Of a stretch of DNA of 14,249 bases, positions 1-7,434 are shown in pieces. The first letter of the stretch is position 1, and each line of letters begins with the position of its first letter. The DNA comes from Caldifarciminota bacterium (GTDB lineage Bacteria > Hydrothermota > Tepidihabitantia > Tepidihabitantales > Tepidihabitantaceae). Position numbers and translations under genes: made by a program. The notes under the pieces were generated by a model that had not been told where the DNA came from, ran no database searches, and worked only from the letters and a program-made list of their open reading frames with translations. The stretch covers positions 1 to 14,249 of the forward strand of contig CAIVTL010000035.1 in NCBI GenBank assembly GCA_903908785.1, written 5' to 3'.

Positions 1-1
1 C

Positions 2-1483
2 CGCATGGAGACAGTCGGCCTCCCCGGGGCGGCCTGCGACCTGCGTGGGACATTCCTCATTATCGTCGGAGATACGAAGACCGGTACGTCGCGCGCATTC
101 GTTGACCACGCCGGGATGTACAAGGCGTTCTACTCCGATTCCGCCATCAGCACCTCGCTGCTCGATCTCGCACAGGCCCGAGGCCTGCGTCGTAACGACC
201 TTGACCCGGAGACTGTCGTAGAGGCGATCCGGCTCGGCGGCGTCTTCGACTCTCGGACCGTTTTCCGCTCCATCGCCAAGATCGCCCGCGACCAGATAGT
301 GCGGCTCGGCCCTGATGGCCGGACAACCATCGAACCCAAACCGGTCGGTGGCATTGACCAGCCGGCCCGAACCGGACTCCTCGATTACTTCGAATGCCTC
401 GCGCAGTCCCTGAAGCACGAACGGCTCAGCGCTGACCTGACCGGCGGCACTGACTCGCGGACCATGGTCGCGCTGCTCCACTACACCGGCGTAGACTTCG
501 AGACCGCCATTTCCGGCATGCCCGACAACGCCGACATTCGCATTTCGACCGAGGTCGCCCGCGGCCTCGGACACGAGCACCACGTTACCATCCATAATAT
601 CGACCAGTTCGAAGACGAACTCCCCGACCTGCTTCATGCAATCGACGGACAGGGCAGCATACTCGACTACCACCGCCGCGCCCAGTACCAGCAGGGCCGG
701 AAGACACGGGGCGTGACGGTTGCGTTTGGGGCGGGGTCCGGCACATTCCTCAAAGACAACGTCTGGTTCCACGAATTCCCGTTCTACCACCGGGCTCGTG
801 CCGACCTCGGCAAGCTATACGACTACCGCATCGAACCGGTTCGCCACGCGGACCGCTGCTTCGTCGGGCAGTACGCGGAGGCATCCCGGCACCAGCGCGA
901 CCGATGGCTCAGGCTCCTGCAGTGCCACCAGCTCGGCAGCAATACCCAGACCATCGACAATATCGTCTGGGGACTCAAACATGCCGAAATCGAAGGTCGG
1001 GGGCACACCAACGCCATTAACTGCTGCTTCGGTTCGTACGACCCCTTTGCCGACCTCGACCTGATGCGCCTTGCTTTCCATCTCCCACGCGGAGAGCACT
1101 TCCTGGAGCTTTACGAACGCCGGGCGGTATCCCGCTACGCACCGCGCGTCGCCCGCATCCATACCGGCGAAGGCACCACAGTCTCGGCCGCGGCCGGTGA
1201 TATCGCCCGTGACCTCGGCGGGTACTGGGTCGACAAGACGCGCCGGCTTATCCGTAAGCTCGGCCAGCGCGTGCTTAACCGCACCCTCTTCCGCTGCAAC
1301 GACGACCCAAACCACCCGGACATGCTCCGCCGGCTCCGTCAGTCGGCCCTCGCCCGTCACCTCATCCAGACCGGCAAGGACGCCGGCATCCTCAACCCCG
1401 ACCTTGACGTCGACACACTCCCGGTCGCGTACCTAGGCCACTGCGTCACGCTCGGATTCCTGCTGGAGAGACTCGGCGGATGA
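2..1483 (+). CDS. Asparagine-synthase-like amidotransferase, 5' partial
   Basis: The ATP-pyrophosphatase (PP-loop) motif is visible as LTGGTDSR at residues 145-152, counting from the ATG at base 5; it is a variant of the asparagine synthase SGGxDS motif. A helix of the usual adenylation fold follows (STEVARGLGHEHHVT, about 181-195). The first 110 residues look like the end of a class II glutamine-amidotransferase fold (GTFLIIVGD, VDHAGMYKAFYSD, ISTS). No stop separates the ATG from the left edge and the amidotransferase start is missing, so the true start probably lies upstream. Asn-synthase relatives are common in exopolysaccharide loci, where they are presumed to amidate sugars or lipid precursors; the substrate here is unknown. 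The stop overlaps the next start by 4 bases (ATGA), indicating translational coupling. The gene carries no heptamer array. The family call is firm and the substrate is not. Confidence 0.85.
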   Translation, partial: RMETVGLPGAACDLRGTFLIIVGDTKTGTSRAFVDHAGMYKAFYSDSAISTSLLDLAQARGLRRNDLDPETVVEAIRLGGVFDSRTVFRSIAKIARDQIVRLGPDGRTTIEPKPVGGIDQPARTGLLDYFECLAQSLKHERLSADLTGGTDSRTMVALLHYTGVDFETAISGMPDNADIRISTEVARGLGHEHHVTIHNIDQFEDELPDLLHAIDGQGSILDYHRRAQYQQGRKTRGVTVAFGAGSGTFLKDNVWFHEFPFYHRARADLGKLYDYRIEPVRHADRCFVGQYAEASRHQRDRWLRLLQCHQLGSNTQTIDNIVWGLKHAEIEGRGHTNAINCCFGSYDPFADLDLMRLAFHLPRGEHFLELYERRAVSRYAPRVARIHTGEGTTVSAAAGDIARDLGGYWVDKTRRLIRKLGQRVLNRTLFRCNDDPNHPDMLRRLRQSALARHLIQTGKDAGILNPDLDVDTLPVAYLGHCVTLGFLLERLGG

Positions 1484-2808
1484 CAGTGAAAGGCGTCCAG
1501 GGTCCAGACTCTCGAATCCTCTCCTCGTCCTCCGTCCTCAGTCCTCCATCTTGCGTGGCCTCGACCCCTCGAACCTTCGTTCCGAGCTTCATTCCCGAAC
1601 TGATACTGATGCTCTTCCTTGTCGCCGGCGCATACAAAGAATGGCTCACGGCCCTCATACCCATGCCCGTGGACATCACACTACTACTCGCGGTAGCGGC
1701 GCTCGCGGCCGCCGCAGCCCGGACCATTGCCTCTACCTCTGCCTTTACCTCGCGTGTCCCAAGCCGGACGTTGCCGGTCGGACTACTGGTACCGCTAGGC
1801 CTCCTCGCGCTGGTGATTGCAGTGTCGGCGCTCAACACCGACGCGGCCTACGGCCGCGACAAAGCCCTGCGCTTCCTTACTCTCACCTTGACCGCCACGG
1901 CGGCAGCCTATGCGATACTTGACACGCCGGCCCGGGTCCGCCGCTTCATCACCATGATCATGCTGCTCGGCTTGGGCATGAGCCTGGTCGGCACGGTTAC
2001 CGCCGAAGGCATGGCTGCGTTCAACGCCAACCACATTGCTACCGGACGCATCCTCGGACTTGGTCTCATAGCCGTAATCTACCTCGCCGTCAGTTCCAGG
2101 CCCGGCTTGCTCCGTCGCTTCCTCTGGCTCGTGCCCGGAGGCGTACTCGCATACGGATTCCTATACTCAGGCAGCCGGGGCGCACTCGCTGCGCTGATCA
2201 TCGGACTCGGGTTTACCGCCCTGATAGCCCTCGGATTGAAACGCGGTCGCAAGTGGCTACTACCGGTTGCCGCATTACTCGCCGGCGTGTACATCGTCAC
2301 GGCAACGCTCGTGCCCCAGGCCTTGGGCATGATGAACGACCGACTCAAGCAGATTGACCTCTACGCTCCAACAACGGACGCGGCCCAGACCCGAATGGAC
2401 TTGGGGGCAGAAGCGTGGCAGATGTTCCGTGAGCACCCGCTCACCGGCGTCGGTATCGGTGGCTACAACACACAACTCGGAGCCGCAGACACCGAGCGCG
2501 GACTATACCCGCACAACATCCTCCTCGAACTGGCAGCCGAGATGGGAATTGCGGCCGTGCTCCTGTTCATCATCCTGGTGACTTTCGCCTTCAAAGGGTT
2601 GATAGTTACACTGCGCGGGCACCCGAACCCGGAGCAACTCGCGCTAACGATGCTCCTGATTGCCATGACCGCCTACCTGCTTGCCAATGCCATGTTCTCG
2701 GGCGACCTCAACGACAACCGGATGTGCTTCGCCGCGCTCGGCGCGTGCTTCGCCGCCGGGATGAACCCAGGCACCGAACCTGGACCCCTGTACGACCATG
2801 AAGGCTAA
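1480..2808 (+). CDS. O-antigen polymerase/ligase family membrane protein (Wzy/WaaL-like)
   Basis: A 442-residue protein with about ten hydrophobic segments carries the hallmarks of the Wzy_C/O-antigen ligase family: FNANHIATGR at 181-190, SGSRGALAAL at 230-239, EHPLTGVGIGGY at 318-329 and YPHNILLELAAEMG at 343-356. The last two form the large periplasmic loop typical of these enzymes. Family members polymerise lipid-linked repeat units or ligate glycan to an acceptor in the periplasm; next to a flippase and a chain-length kinase, polymerase is the better guess. The ATG overlaps the upstream stop (ATGA). About 32 residues after the start are encoded by a heptamer array (1495-1585), so the N-terminus is low-complexity and Ser/Pro-rich until the first membrane segment at about residue 39. 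A hexamer array (1728-1751) encodes a short Ser/Thr loop at about residues 83-91. The TAA stop lies inside another hexamer array. Confidence 0.88.
   Translation: MTVKGVQGPDSRILSSSSVLSPPSCVASTPRTFVPSFIPELILMLFLVAGAYKEWLTALIPMPVDITLLLAVAALAAAAARTIASTSAFTSRVPSRTLPVGLLVPLGLLALVIAVSALNTDAAYGRDKALRFLTLTLTATAAAYAILDTPARVRRFITMIMLLGLGMSLVGTVTAEGMAAFNANHIATGRILGLGLIAVIYLAVSSRPGLLRRFLWLVPGGVLAYGFLYSGSRGALAALIIGLGFTALIALGLKRGRKWLLPVAALLAGVYIVTATLVPQALGMMNDRLKQIDLYAPTTDAAQTRMDLGAEAWQMFREHPLTGVGIGGYNTQLGAADTERGLYPHNILLELAAEMGIAAVLLFIILVTFAFKGLIVTLRGHPNPEQLALTMLLIAMTAYLLANAMFSGDLNDNRMCFAALGACFAAGMNPGTEPGPLYDHEG
1495..1585 (+). repeat. Heptamer-period array, 13 degenerate units
   Basis: Units such as GTCCAGG, GTCCAGA, CTCGTC+C, CTCCGTC, CTCAGTC and CTCCATC follow at 7-base steps. 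The array starts 12 bases after the first base of the Wzy-like start codon and encodes its N-terminal tail. Confidence 0.75.
1728..1751 (+). repeat. Hexamer array, 4 units, in the Wzy-like gene
   Basis: TGCCTC, TACCTC, TGCCTT, TACCTC in tandem. The period is 6, not 7, and the sequence matches the hexamers near 2839-2868. It encodes a Ser/Thr-rich loop. Confidence 0.7.
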
Positions 2809-2868
2809 GGCAAAGGTAAAGGCAAAGAAGAACCCATGACCTCTGCCTCTACCTCTGCTTCCACCTCT
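2801..2868 (+). repeat. Two facing hexamer arrays around the flippase start codon
   Basis: 2801-2830 is AAGGCT, AAGGCA, AAGGTA, AAGGCA, AAGAAG. 2839-2868 is ACCTCT, GCCTCT, ACCTCT, GCTTCC, ACCTCT. The second is close to the reverse complement of the first, pairing at about 5 of every 6 bases. The stop of the upstream gene (2806-2808) lies in the first arm and the ATG at 2836 lies in the loop. Confidence 0.75.
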
Positions 2869-5577
2869 CTTAAGACCCGAGCCACGGCGGGCGTGACCTG
2901 GGTTGCCACAACCTACGCGGCGGGGCTGGCCGTGCAACTGCTTGCCGGCGTGGTGCTGGCCAGGCTATTGACGCCATCGGACTTCGGCACCGCGGGGCTG
3001 GCGCTGGTGATCGCGGGCATAATCGGCGCGGTCAACCAGCTCGGGCTCTTTGCATCGATCGTCCAGCGCAAGGAACTCGAAGACAGCCACTACGACACCG
3101 CGTTGTTGGCGAGCTTTGTCTCGGGCGCCGCATTTGGCGCGGTACTGCTGGTGGCTGCCCCGGCACTAGCCGTGGCATTCCGCAATCCGGGGCTCGCGCC
3201 GGTCCTGAGGTTGTACTCGGTGCTGTTGTTCGCGGGCGGGCTCTCCGCGGTCCAGTCGGCGCTCCTCAGCCGCGAGTTCCTGTTCCGGCAGAAGTCGCTC
3301 GCGACACTGGTCACCAGGATTGCCGGTGCAGGGCTGTCGGTCGGGTTGGCATTCGCCGGGTTCGGGGTGATGAGCGTCGCTTGGGGTTATGTGGTCCAGA
3401 TGCTGCTTTCCGTTGTCATGCTGTCCATCCCGGCATTCCAGGTGCGGAGGCCGAGTCTGAGATTCTCGTTGAAGGCCTTCCGCGAGTTGTTCCGGTACGG
3501 ATTTGGAGTCATGGGCGCGAACCTCCTCGACCAGCTTTCCGGCGGGCTCGACGTGGTGCTGGTGGGTCGGTTGATGGGGCCGCTCAGCCTGGGATACTAT
3601 TCACTATCGTCGCAGGCCGCAACGTACGTGCCGCGCGGGCTGAACAACGTACTACCGACAGTAGTCTTTTCGACCCTGGCGCGGGTCCAGGATCAGATCG
3701 CGAGTCTGCGTTCGGCGTGCCTGCGCCTGACCCGCGCTTGTGCGCTGCTGGCCGCGCCTTTCCTGGTCGGGTTGGCCGTGCTGGCGCCGGACCTGGTGCC
3801 GGCAGTGTTCGGGTCGAAGTGGATTCCTTCAACCGTCCCGCTGCAGTTGCTGGCGCTGGTCGGGGTCGTGCTGGTGATGGACTGGGTCTGGGTGGAGATA
3901 CTCAAGGTCCGGGGCAGGTCGCTGCAATTGCTGGCCATGACCGCAGGGCGGATACTCGTGCTGGCCGCAGCGGTGTGGGTCGGTTCGCACTTCGGTCTGG
4001 CCGGGGTGGCGGTGGCGCTGGTCTGCTTCCGGTTGACGTTCTGGCTCGGCTACCAGGCGGTCGTGAACCGCAGCATCGAACTATCGATGATGGGTTACGC
4101 GCGCGCGGTTGCCGGACCGCTGCTCGCTGCGGTCGGGGTTGGTTGCAGCGCGCTGGTCGCCCGACTGCTGGTCGGCAACGCCCTGCATGGCGGACACTGG
4201 ATTACGCTCGCGGCCGGCGTCGTGGCGGGGGCCGTGTCATACCCTCTGCTTGCGGTTCTTCTGGCCCGTGGTGCCGTGCTGGAACTGCTCGATCTCGCCG
4301 CCGGCCTGCCGATGGTCGGGCGGTTCGCGGCCCGGTGTGCGGAGAGATTGCAGACGGGCGGTCCTGCCGGTCCCGAGCGCGTCTGCGTGATGACGAGCGT
4401 GCACCCGGCGGCCGACGTCCGGATACACGACAAGCAAACTCTTACGCTGAGCCGGGCCGGCTACGACGTCCTCCTCCTTGCCCCGGCCCACCTGCCGAAG
4501 GACAGAGTTGACGAGACGCAAGTCAGGCTGGTGCAGGTTCGGTTGCCCCGGAGCCGGCCCGGCCGGATGGTGGTGGGCTCACTTTGCATACTTGGTGCCG
4601 CGCTGAGGGCGCGCGCCAACAGCTATCATTTCCATGACCCGGAGTTGCTGCCGGTCGGACTGCTGCTCAAGCTGCTCGGCAAGACGGTCGTGTACGACGT
4701 GCACGAGGATTACCCGGAGCAAGTTAAGTCCAAGCACTACGTGCCCGTGTTCCTTCGTGGCGCGACCAGCCGCCTGGTTGGCCTGGCCGAGAAAGCCATT
4801 GCCGCGCGGCTCGACGGAATTGTATGTGCCACGGACGCGATTGCGGCCAAGTTCCGGCACGGCCGCGTGGCTACCGTCAGAAACTATCCTCTCTTGTCTC
4901 ATTTGTCCAATTCCTCACTCGCAACGCGCAACTCGCAACCCGGAACTCCCCACCGGCCCTTCCGCCTGGTTCATCTCTCGGGCACGCTGATTCCCGGGCG
5001 GGGCGTCACGAGCATGGTCCGTGCGATGGAGCTGCTGGATGACCGCTTCGAGTTGGTGCTGGCCGGCCGGTTCGCGACCCCGGAATACGAGGCGGCGGTG
5101 CGAGCGATGCCGGGGTTCAGGCGGGTGCGCTACTTGGAACCAGTTCCGCACGAGCAGGTGTGGGAGGTATACGGGGAGTGCGATGCCGGCATCGTGTGCC
5201 TGCTGCCGCTCGAACGGTATAAGGTCAGCCTGCCGGTCAAGATGTTTGAGTTCATGGCCGCGGGCCTGCCGGTCATCGCCTCGGATTTCCCGCTCTTCCG
5301 GGAACTCGTCGAGGGAAACGGCTGCGGCATCTGCGTGGACCCGAAGGTGCCCGAGCGCATCGCCTCGGCCGCCCGGCGGTTGGCTGGCGACGGCGAACTC
5401 GTGCGGCGAATGGGAGAAATGGGGAGGAAAGCGGTGCAGGAGAAATACAACTGGGAAGCCGAAGCGCAGATCCTGCTCGGTCTGTACCGAACACTGGGTC
5501 GAAGACCGAAGACCGAAGACCGCGGGCCGTCCCCCGTCTCCGGTCTCCCGTCCCTCGAAGGAGCGGCGCATGTTTAG
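2836..5577 (+). CDS. Wzx-type polysaccharide flippase fused to a GT4 glycosyltransferase
   Basis: Residues about 12-485 are a MOP-superfamily polysaccharide transporter: the start resembles LPS flippases (AGVTW, LLAGVVLARLLTPSDFG at 35-51) and 12-14 hydrophobic segments follow. Residues about 514-885 are a GT-B family 4 glycosyltransferase: the N-terminal Rossmann half begins VCVMTSVHPAADVRIHDKQ, with DVHEDYPE at 621-628. The C-terminal half has SGTLIPGRG (715-723) and KMFEFMAAGLPVIASDFPLF (802-821), whose E805 and E823 give the EX7E-type donor-binding pattern. The joint is about 28 residues with no stop and no good internal ribosome site, so this reads as a real fusion. It would place a cytoplasmic transferase on the lipid-linked sugar flippase. 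The first 11 residues come from a hexamer array, residues about 684-708 (between the Rossmann halves) from a heptamer array, and the last about 25 from another. No clear Shine-Dalgarno precedes the ATG. Confidence 0.85.
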   Translation: MTSASTSASTSLKTRATAGVTWVATTYAAGLAVQLLAGVVLARLLTPSDFGTAGLALVIAGIIGAVNQLGLFASIVQRKELEDSHYDTALLASFVSGAAFGAVLLVAAPALAVAFRNPGLAPVLRLYSVLLFAGGLSAVQSALLSREFLFRQKSLATLVTRIAGAGLSVGLAFAGFGVMSVAWGYVVQMLLSVVMLSIPAFQVRRPSLRFSLKAFRELFRYGFGVMGANLLDQLSGGLDVVLVGRLMGPLSLGYYSLSSQAATYVPRGLNNVLPTVVFSTLARVQDQIASLRSACLRLTRACALLAAPFLVGLAVLAPDLVPAVFGSKWIPSTVPLQLLALVGVVLVMDWVWVEILKVRGRSLQLLAMTAGRILVLAAAVWVGSHFGLAGVAVALVCFRLTFWLGYQAVVNRSIELSMMGYARAVAGPLLAAVGVGCSALVARLLVGNALHGGHWITLAAGVVAGAVSYPLLAVLLARGAVLELLDLAAGLPMVGRFAARCAERLQTGGPAGPERVCVMTSVHPAADVRIHDKQTLTLSRAGYDVLLLAPAHLPKDRVDETQVRLVQVRLPRSRPGRMVVGSLCILGAALRARANSYHFHDPELLPVGLLLKLLGKTVVYDVHEDYPEQVKSKHYVPVFLRGATSRLVGLAEKAIAARLDGIVCATDAIAAKFRHGRVATVRNYPLLSHLSNSSLATRNSQPGTPHRPFRLVHLSGTLIPGRGVTSMVRAMELLDDRFELVLAGRFATPEYEAAVRAMPGFRRVRYLEPVPHEQVWEVYGECDAGIVCLLPLERYKVSLPVKMFEFMAAGLPVIASDFPLFRELVEGNGCGICVDPKVPERIASAARRLAGDGELVRRMGEMGRKAVQEKYNWEAEAQILLGLYRTLGRRPKTEDRGPSPVSGLPSLEGAAHV
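4884..4953 (+). repeat. Heptamer array inside the GT4 domain
   Basis: Clear units from 4912: TCCTCAC, TCGCAAC, GCGCAAC, TCGCAAC, CCGGAAC, TCCCCAC. Fainter units precede from 4884. It encodes SSLATRNSQPG-type sequence at the junction of the two Rossmann halves. Confidence 0.75.
5498..5560 (+). repeat. Heptamer array, 9 units in register, flippase-GT4/PIG-L junction
   Basis: Units GTCGAAG, ACCGAAG, ACCGAAG, ACCGCGG, GCCGTCC, CCCGTCT, CCGGTCT, CCCGTCC, CTCGAAG. The first half is roughly complementary to the second. It encodes the C-terminal tail of the fusion protein and ends in the next gene's ribosome site. Confidence 0.85.
5558..5563 (+). promoter_or_regulatory. Shine-Dalgarno of the PIG-L gene, partly formed by an array unit
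   Basis: AAGGAG lies 6 bases before the ATG at 5570. Its first three bases (AAG) are the end of the last heptamer unit of the array at 5498-5560, so the array contributes to the ribosome site. Confidence 0.7.
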
Positions 5578-6196
5578 CCGAGTGCTCTTCCTTGGAGCCC
5601 ACACCGACGACGAGTTCGGCTGCAGCGGCGCGCTGGCGCGTTTCCTCGAGGAAGGCAAAGAGGTCCACTACGCGGCGTTCTCTCCCTGCGAAGAATCGGT
5701 GCCTGCCGGGTTCCCGCGTGACGTGCTGCGCAAAGAGTCCAAGGCCGCGGCGGTTCGTCTGGGGATTCCGCCGGCCAACTGGCGCCTCTACTCATTTCGC
5801 GTGCGCTACTTTCCTGAAAATCGCCAAGACATCCTCGAAGAGTTGGTGCGGCTGCGCGAGACGGTCAAACCGGACCTGCTGCTCGTGCCGGCGACCTCGG
5901 ACATGCACCAGGACCACCAGGTCATCTGCCGCGAGGCGATTCGGGCCTTCAAGCACATCACCGTGCTCGGGTATGAGTTGCCGATGAACACGATTACCTT
6001 CAAGCACGCCTGCTTCATCCGGTTGACCGAACAGCACCTGCAGACGAAGATTGCCAGCCTGGCCTGCTACGAATCACAGAAGTTCCGCAGCTACGCGGAA
6101 GAGTCGTTCATCCGCGGGTTGGCACGGGTGCGGGGCGTCCAGGCCGGACACGAATTCGCGGAAGCATTCGAAGTCATCCGCTGGAACTGGAGATAA
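5570..6196 (+). CDS. PIG-L/LmbE family deacetylase
   Basis: This 208-residue protein has both zinc motifs of the PIG-L family: AHTDDE at 10-15 (commonly AHPDDE) and HQDH at 113-116 (commonly HPDH), spaced as expected, so the metal site looks intact. Family members remove N-acetyl groups from GlcNAc-type sugars or related small molecules. In this locus the likely substrate is an N-acetylated sugar in the glycan precursor, an inference from context. An AAGGAG Shine-Dalgarno at 5558-5563, 6 bases before the ATG, fixes the start, which overlaps the upstream gene's stop by 8 bases. The next gene encodes an acyltransferase, so a deacetylate-then-reacylate step is plausible. Its coding sequence contains no array, unlike most of its neighbours. 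Confidence 0.88.
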   Translation: MFSRVLFLGAHTDDEFGCSGALARFLEEGKEVHYAAFSPCEESVPAGFPRDVLRKESKAAAVRLGIPPANWRLYSFRVRYFPENRQDILEELVRLRETVKPDLLLVPATSDMHQDHQVICREAIRAFKHITVLGYELPMNTITFKHACFIRLTEQHLQTKIASLACYESQKFRSYAEESFIRGLARVRGVQAGHEFAEAFEVIRWNWR

Positions 6197-6201
6197 TAAT
6201 C

Positions 6202-6233
6202 TATGTCCTATACGTCCCCTGCGTTCCGTTCCT
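6202..6233 (+). repeat. Nonamer-period array between PIG-L and acyltransferase genes
   Basis: TATGTCCTA, TACGTCCCC, TGCGTTCCG, then a partial unit. The 9-base period and GTCC core match the array at 6375-6413. It fills most of the 50-base gap between the two genes. Confidence 0.6.
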
Positions 6234-6246
6234 CTGAGGAGGGCAC

Positions 6247-7434
6247 ATGACCATTGCAGTTGGTTCATTAATAGAAGCACAGGAACGGGTGATTGACAAG
6301 GACGTTCAAATCGGGCCGGACGTGCGCATCAAATGCCGCTCGGTCAAGATCGGCGCCGGGTCTCGCCTCGGTGTCCTGTCCCACGTGTCCCATCCGTCCC
6401 ATTCGTCCTATTCCCCCGGCATCAGCATCGAATGCGACGAACTGGAACTCGGCGCGGGCTGCCATATCGACCGCTCCGTCCTCATCACCGGCGGCAAGCT
6501 CGTGTTCGGCGCGGGCTGTCGGGTCAGCCATGATTCGACCTTCCGCGTCACCGGCGAGATGATGCTCGGCGTCGGGTGCCATATCGGCCCGGAAAACACC
6601 ATCGAAGGCCGCACCATCACAATCGGCCGCGAACTCTGGACCGGCCCCCAGGTCAGAATCGGCGGCGGCTCGTGTTTCGAAGCCCAATCTTCCCTTACCG
6701 CCGGGTACTGGCTCCACCTCGGCATGAGGACGTTCATCAACACCGCGAGACCGGTCACAATCGGCAACGAAGTCGGCATCGGCACGAACAGCGCAATCTA
6801 CACGCACGGCGCGTATCAATCGGCGCTGGACGGATACCCGGTCAGCTTCGCGCCGGTTGAACTCGGCGACAATTGCTGGATTCCCGGCGCGGTTATCAAC
6901 CCGGGCGTGACCGTCGGCGCCGGAACCGTCATCGGTGTCGGCTCCGTCGTGACCAAAAGTATCCCGGCCGGCTGCATGGCGGCCGGCGTGCCCTGCAAGG
7001 TCATCAAGGAGAAGGCATTTCCACGCGAACTCAGCTCGGACGAACGGCGAATCTTCTTTGCCGGGTTCATGCGTGACGCCGCGCCAATACTCGCCGATGC
7101 CATGGACGCCGAGTCCGAACTGGCCGACGACGGCCTGGCAATCAAGCTCGCCGACCGGCACATCCGCTACGTCCCGACGAAGGACGAAGGACCAGGGACA
7201 AAGGACGATTGCCTGTTCGTGAGCGGTAAACCGGACGAGACGCGGTTCTGTCTTGGGACGAAGAACGAAGAACGAAGAACCATCACCGGCCCGGCCGACC
7301 AGCTCACCGAGAAACTGCGCGACCTGCTGCGGAGGCATGGCATCCGATTCTTCGTCGAGGTCCACGACGGCCAGTACCGCGATTGGACCGGCACAGAGGC
7401 GAAAGGCGAGAAGCGAGAGGCGAGAGGCGCATGA
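6247..7434 (+). CDS. Left-handed beta-helix (hexapeptide) acyltransferase with C-terminal extension
   Basis: Residues about 15-250 are hexapeptide repeats of a left-handed beta-helix (VQIGPDVRI, VKIGAGSRLG, LELGAGCHI, MLGVGCHIG, VTIGNEVGIG, VTVGAGTVIGVGSVVTKSIP), ending in the AAGVPCKVIKE cap typical of the maltose/galactoside O-acetyltransferase group. H187 in YTHGAY is a good candidate for the catalytic histidine. Such enzymes transfer acetyl or other acyl groups from acyl-CoA to sugars. Residues about 262-380 form an extension I cannot assign, ending in LTEKLRDLLRRHGIRFF. A nonamer array encodes a Ser/His/Pro loop at about 44-56; heptamer arrays encode about 310-321 and 337-345 within the extension and the last residues. 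An AGGAGG at 6237-6242 sits 4 bases before the ATG. The stop overlaps the next start (ATGA). Confidence 0.85.
   Translation: MTIAVGSLIEAQERVIDKDVQIGPDVRIKCRSVKIGAGSRLGVLSHVSHPSHSSYSPGISIECDELELGAGCHIDRSVLITGGKLVFGAGCRVSHDSTFRVTGEMMLGVGCHIGPENTIEGRTITIGRELWTGPQVRIGGGSCFEAQSSLTAGYWLHLGMRTFINTARPVTIGNEVGIGTNSAIYTHGAYQSALDGYPVSFAPVELGDNCWIPGAVINPGVTVGAGTVIGVGSVVTKSIPAGCMAAGVPCKVIKEKAFPRELSSDERRIFFAGFMRDAAPILADAMDAESELADDGLAIKLADRHIRYVPTKDEGPGTKDDCLFVSGKPDETRFCLGTKNEERRTITGPADQLTEKLRDLLRRHGIRFFVEVHDGQYRDWTGTEAKGEKREARGA
6375..6413 (+). repeat. Nonamer array inside the acyltransferase gene
   Basis: CCTGTCCCA, CGTGTCCCA, TCCGTCCCA, TTCGTCCTA and a partial unit. Because 9 is a multiple of 3, it encodes a tripeptide-like pattern (SHV, SHP, SHS, SYS) between two hexapeptide coils. 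Confidence 0.8.
7176..7210 (+). repeat. Heptamer array in the acyltransferase C-terminal extension
   Basis: GACGAAG, GACGAAG, GACCAGG, GACAAAG, GACGATT: five in-register units, read as KDEGPGTKD. Confidence 0.85.
7255..7282 (+). repeat. Second heptamer array in the acyltransferase extension
   Basis: GGGACGA, AGAACGA, AGAACGA, AGAACCA: four units, read as GTKNEERRT. Confidence 0.85.
7395..7429 (+). repeat. Heptamer array at the acyltransferase/GT2 junction
   Basis: AGAGGCG, AAAGGCG, AGAAGCG, AGAGGCG, AGAGGCG: five units, one base before the GT2 ATG. It encodes the acyltransferase C-terminus and seems to supply the GT2 ribosome site. Confidence 0.9.
7416..7427 (+). promoter_or_regulatory. Array-derived ribosome-binding site for the GT2 gene
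   Basis: Each unit AGAGGCG of the array at 7395-7429 contains AGAGG, a partial Shine-Dalgarno match. The last two copies end 3 and 10 bases before the ATG at 7431. No other candidate site is present. Confidence 0.45.

Noticed and set aside
4336..4420. A separate start for the GT4 domain
   Set aside because: No in-frame ATG precedes the first conserved strand, and the in-frame TTG has GGAGA only immediately next to it, too close for a ribosome site.
3381..4511. 376-codon plus-strand ORF inside the flippase gene
   Set aside because: Composition is Arg/Gly/Ala-rich with no recognisable motif; the overlapping frame encodes a well-formed transporter.
5597..5620. AHTDDE instead of AHPDDE as a sign of an inactive PIG-L
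   Set aside because: The metal-binding His and Asp residues are retained; the proline position is not a ligand.
6268..7365. Long minus-strand ORF opposite the acyltransferase (also 9091-10185, 12407-13450, 4915-5658 and 815-1360)
   Set aside because: They lie antisense to genes with clear family motifs, show no domain of their own, and are expected as open shadows in GC-rich coding DNA.
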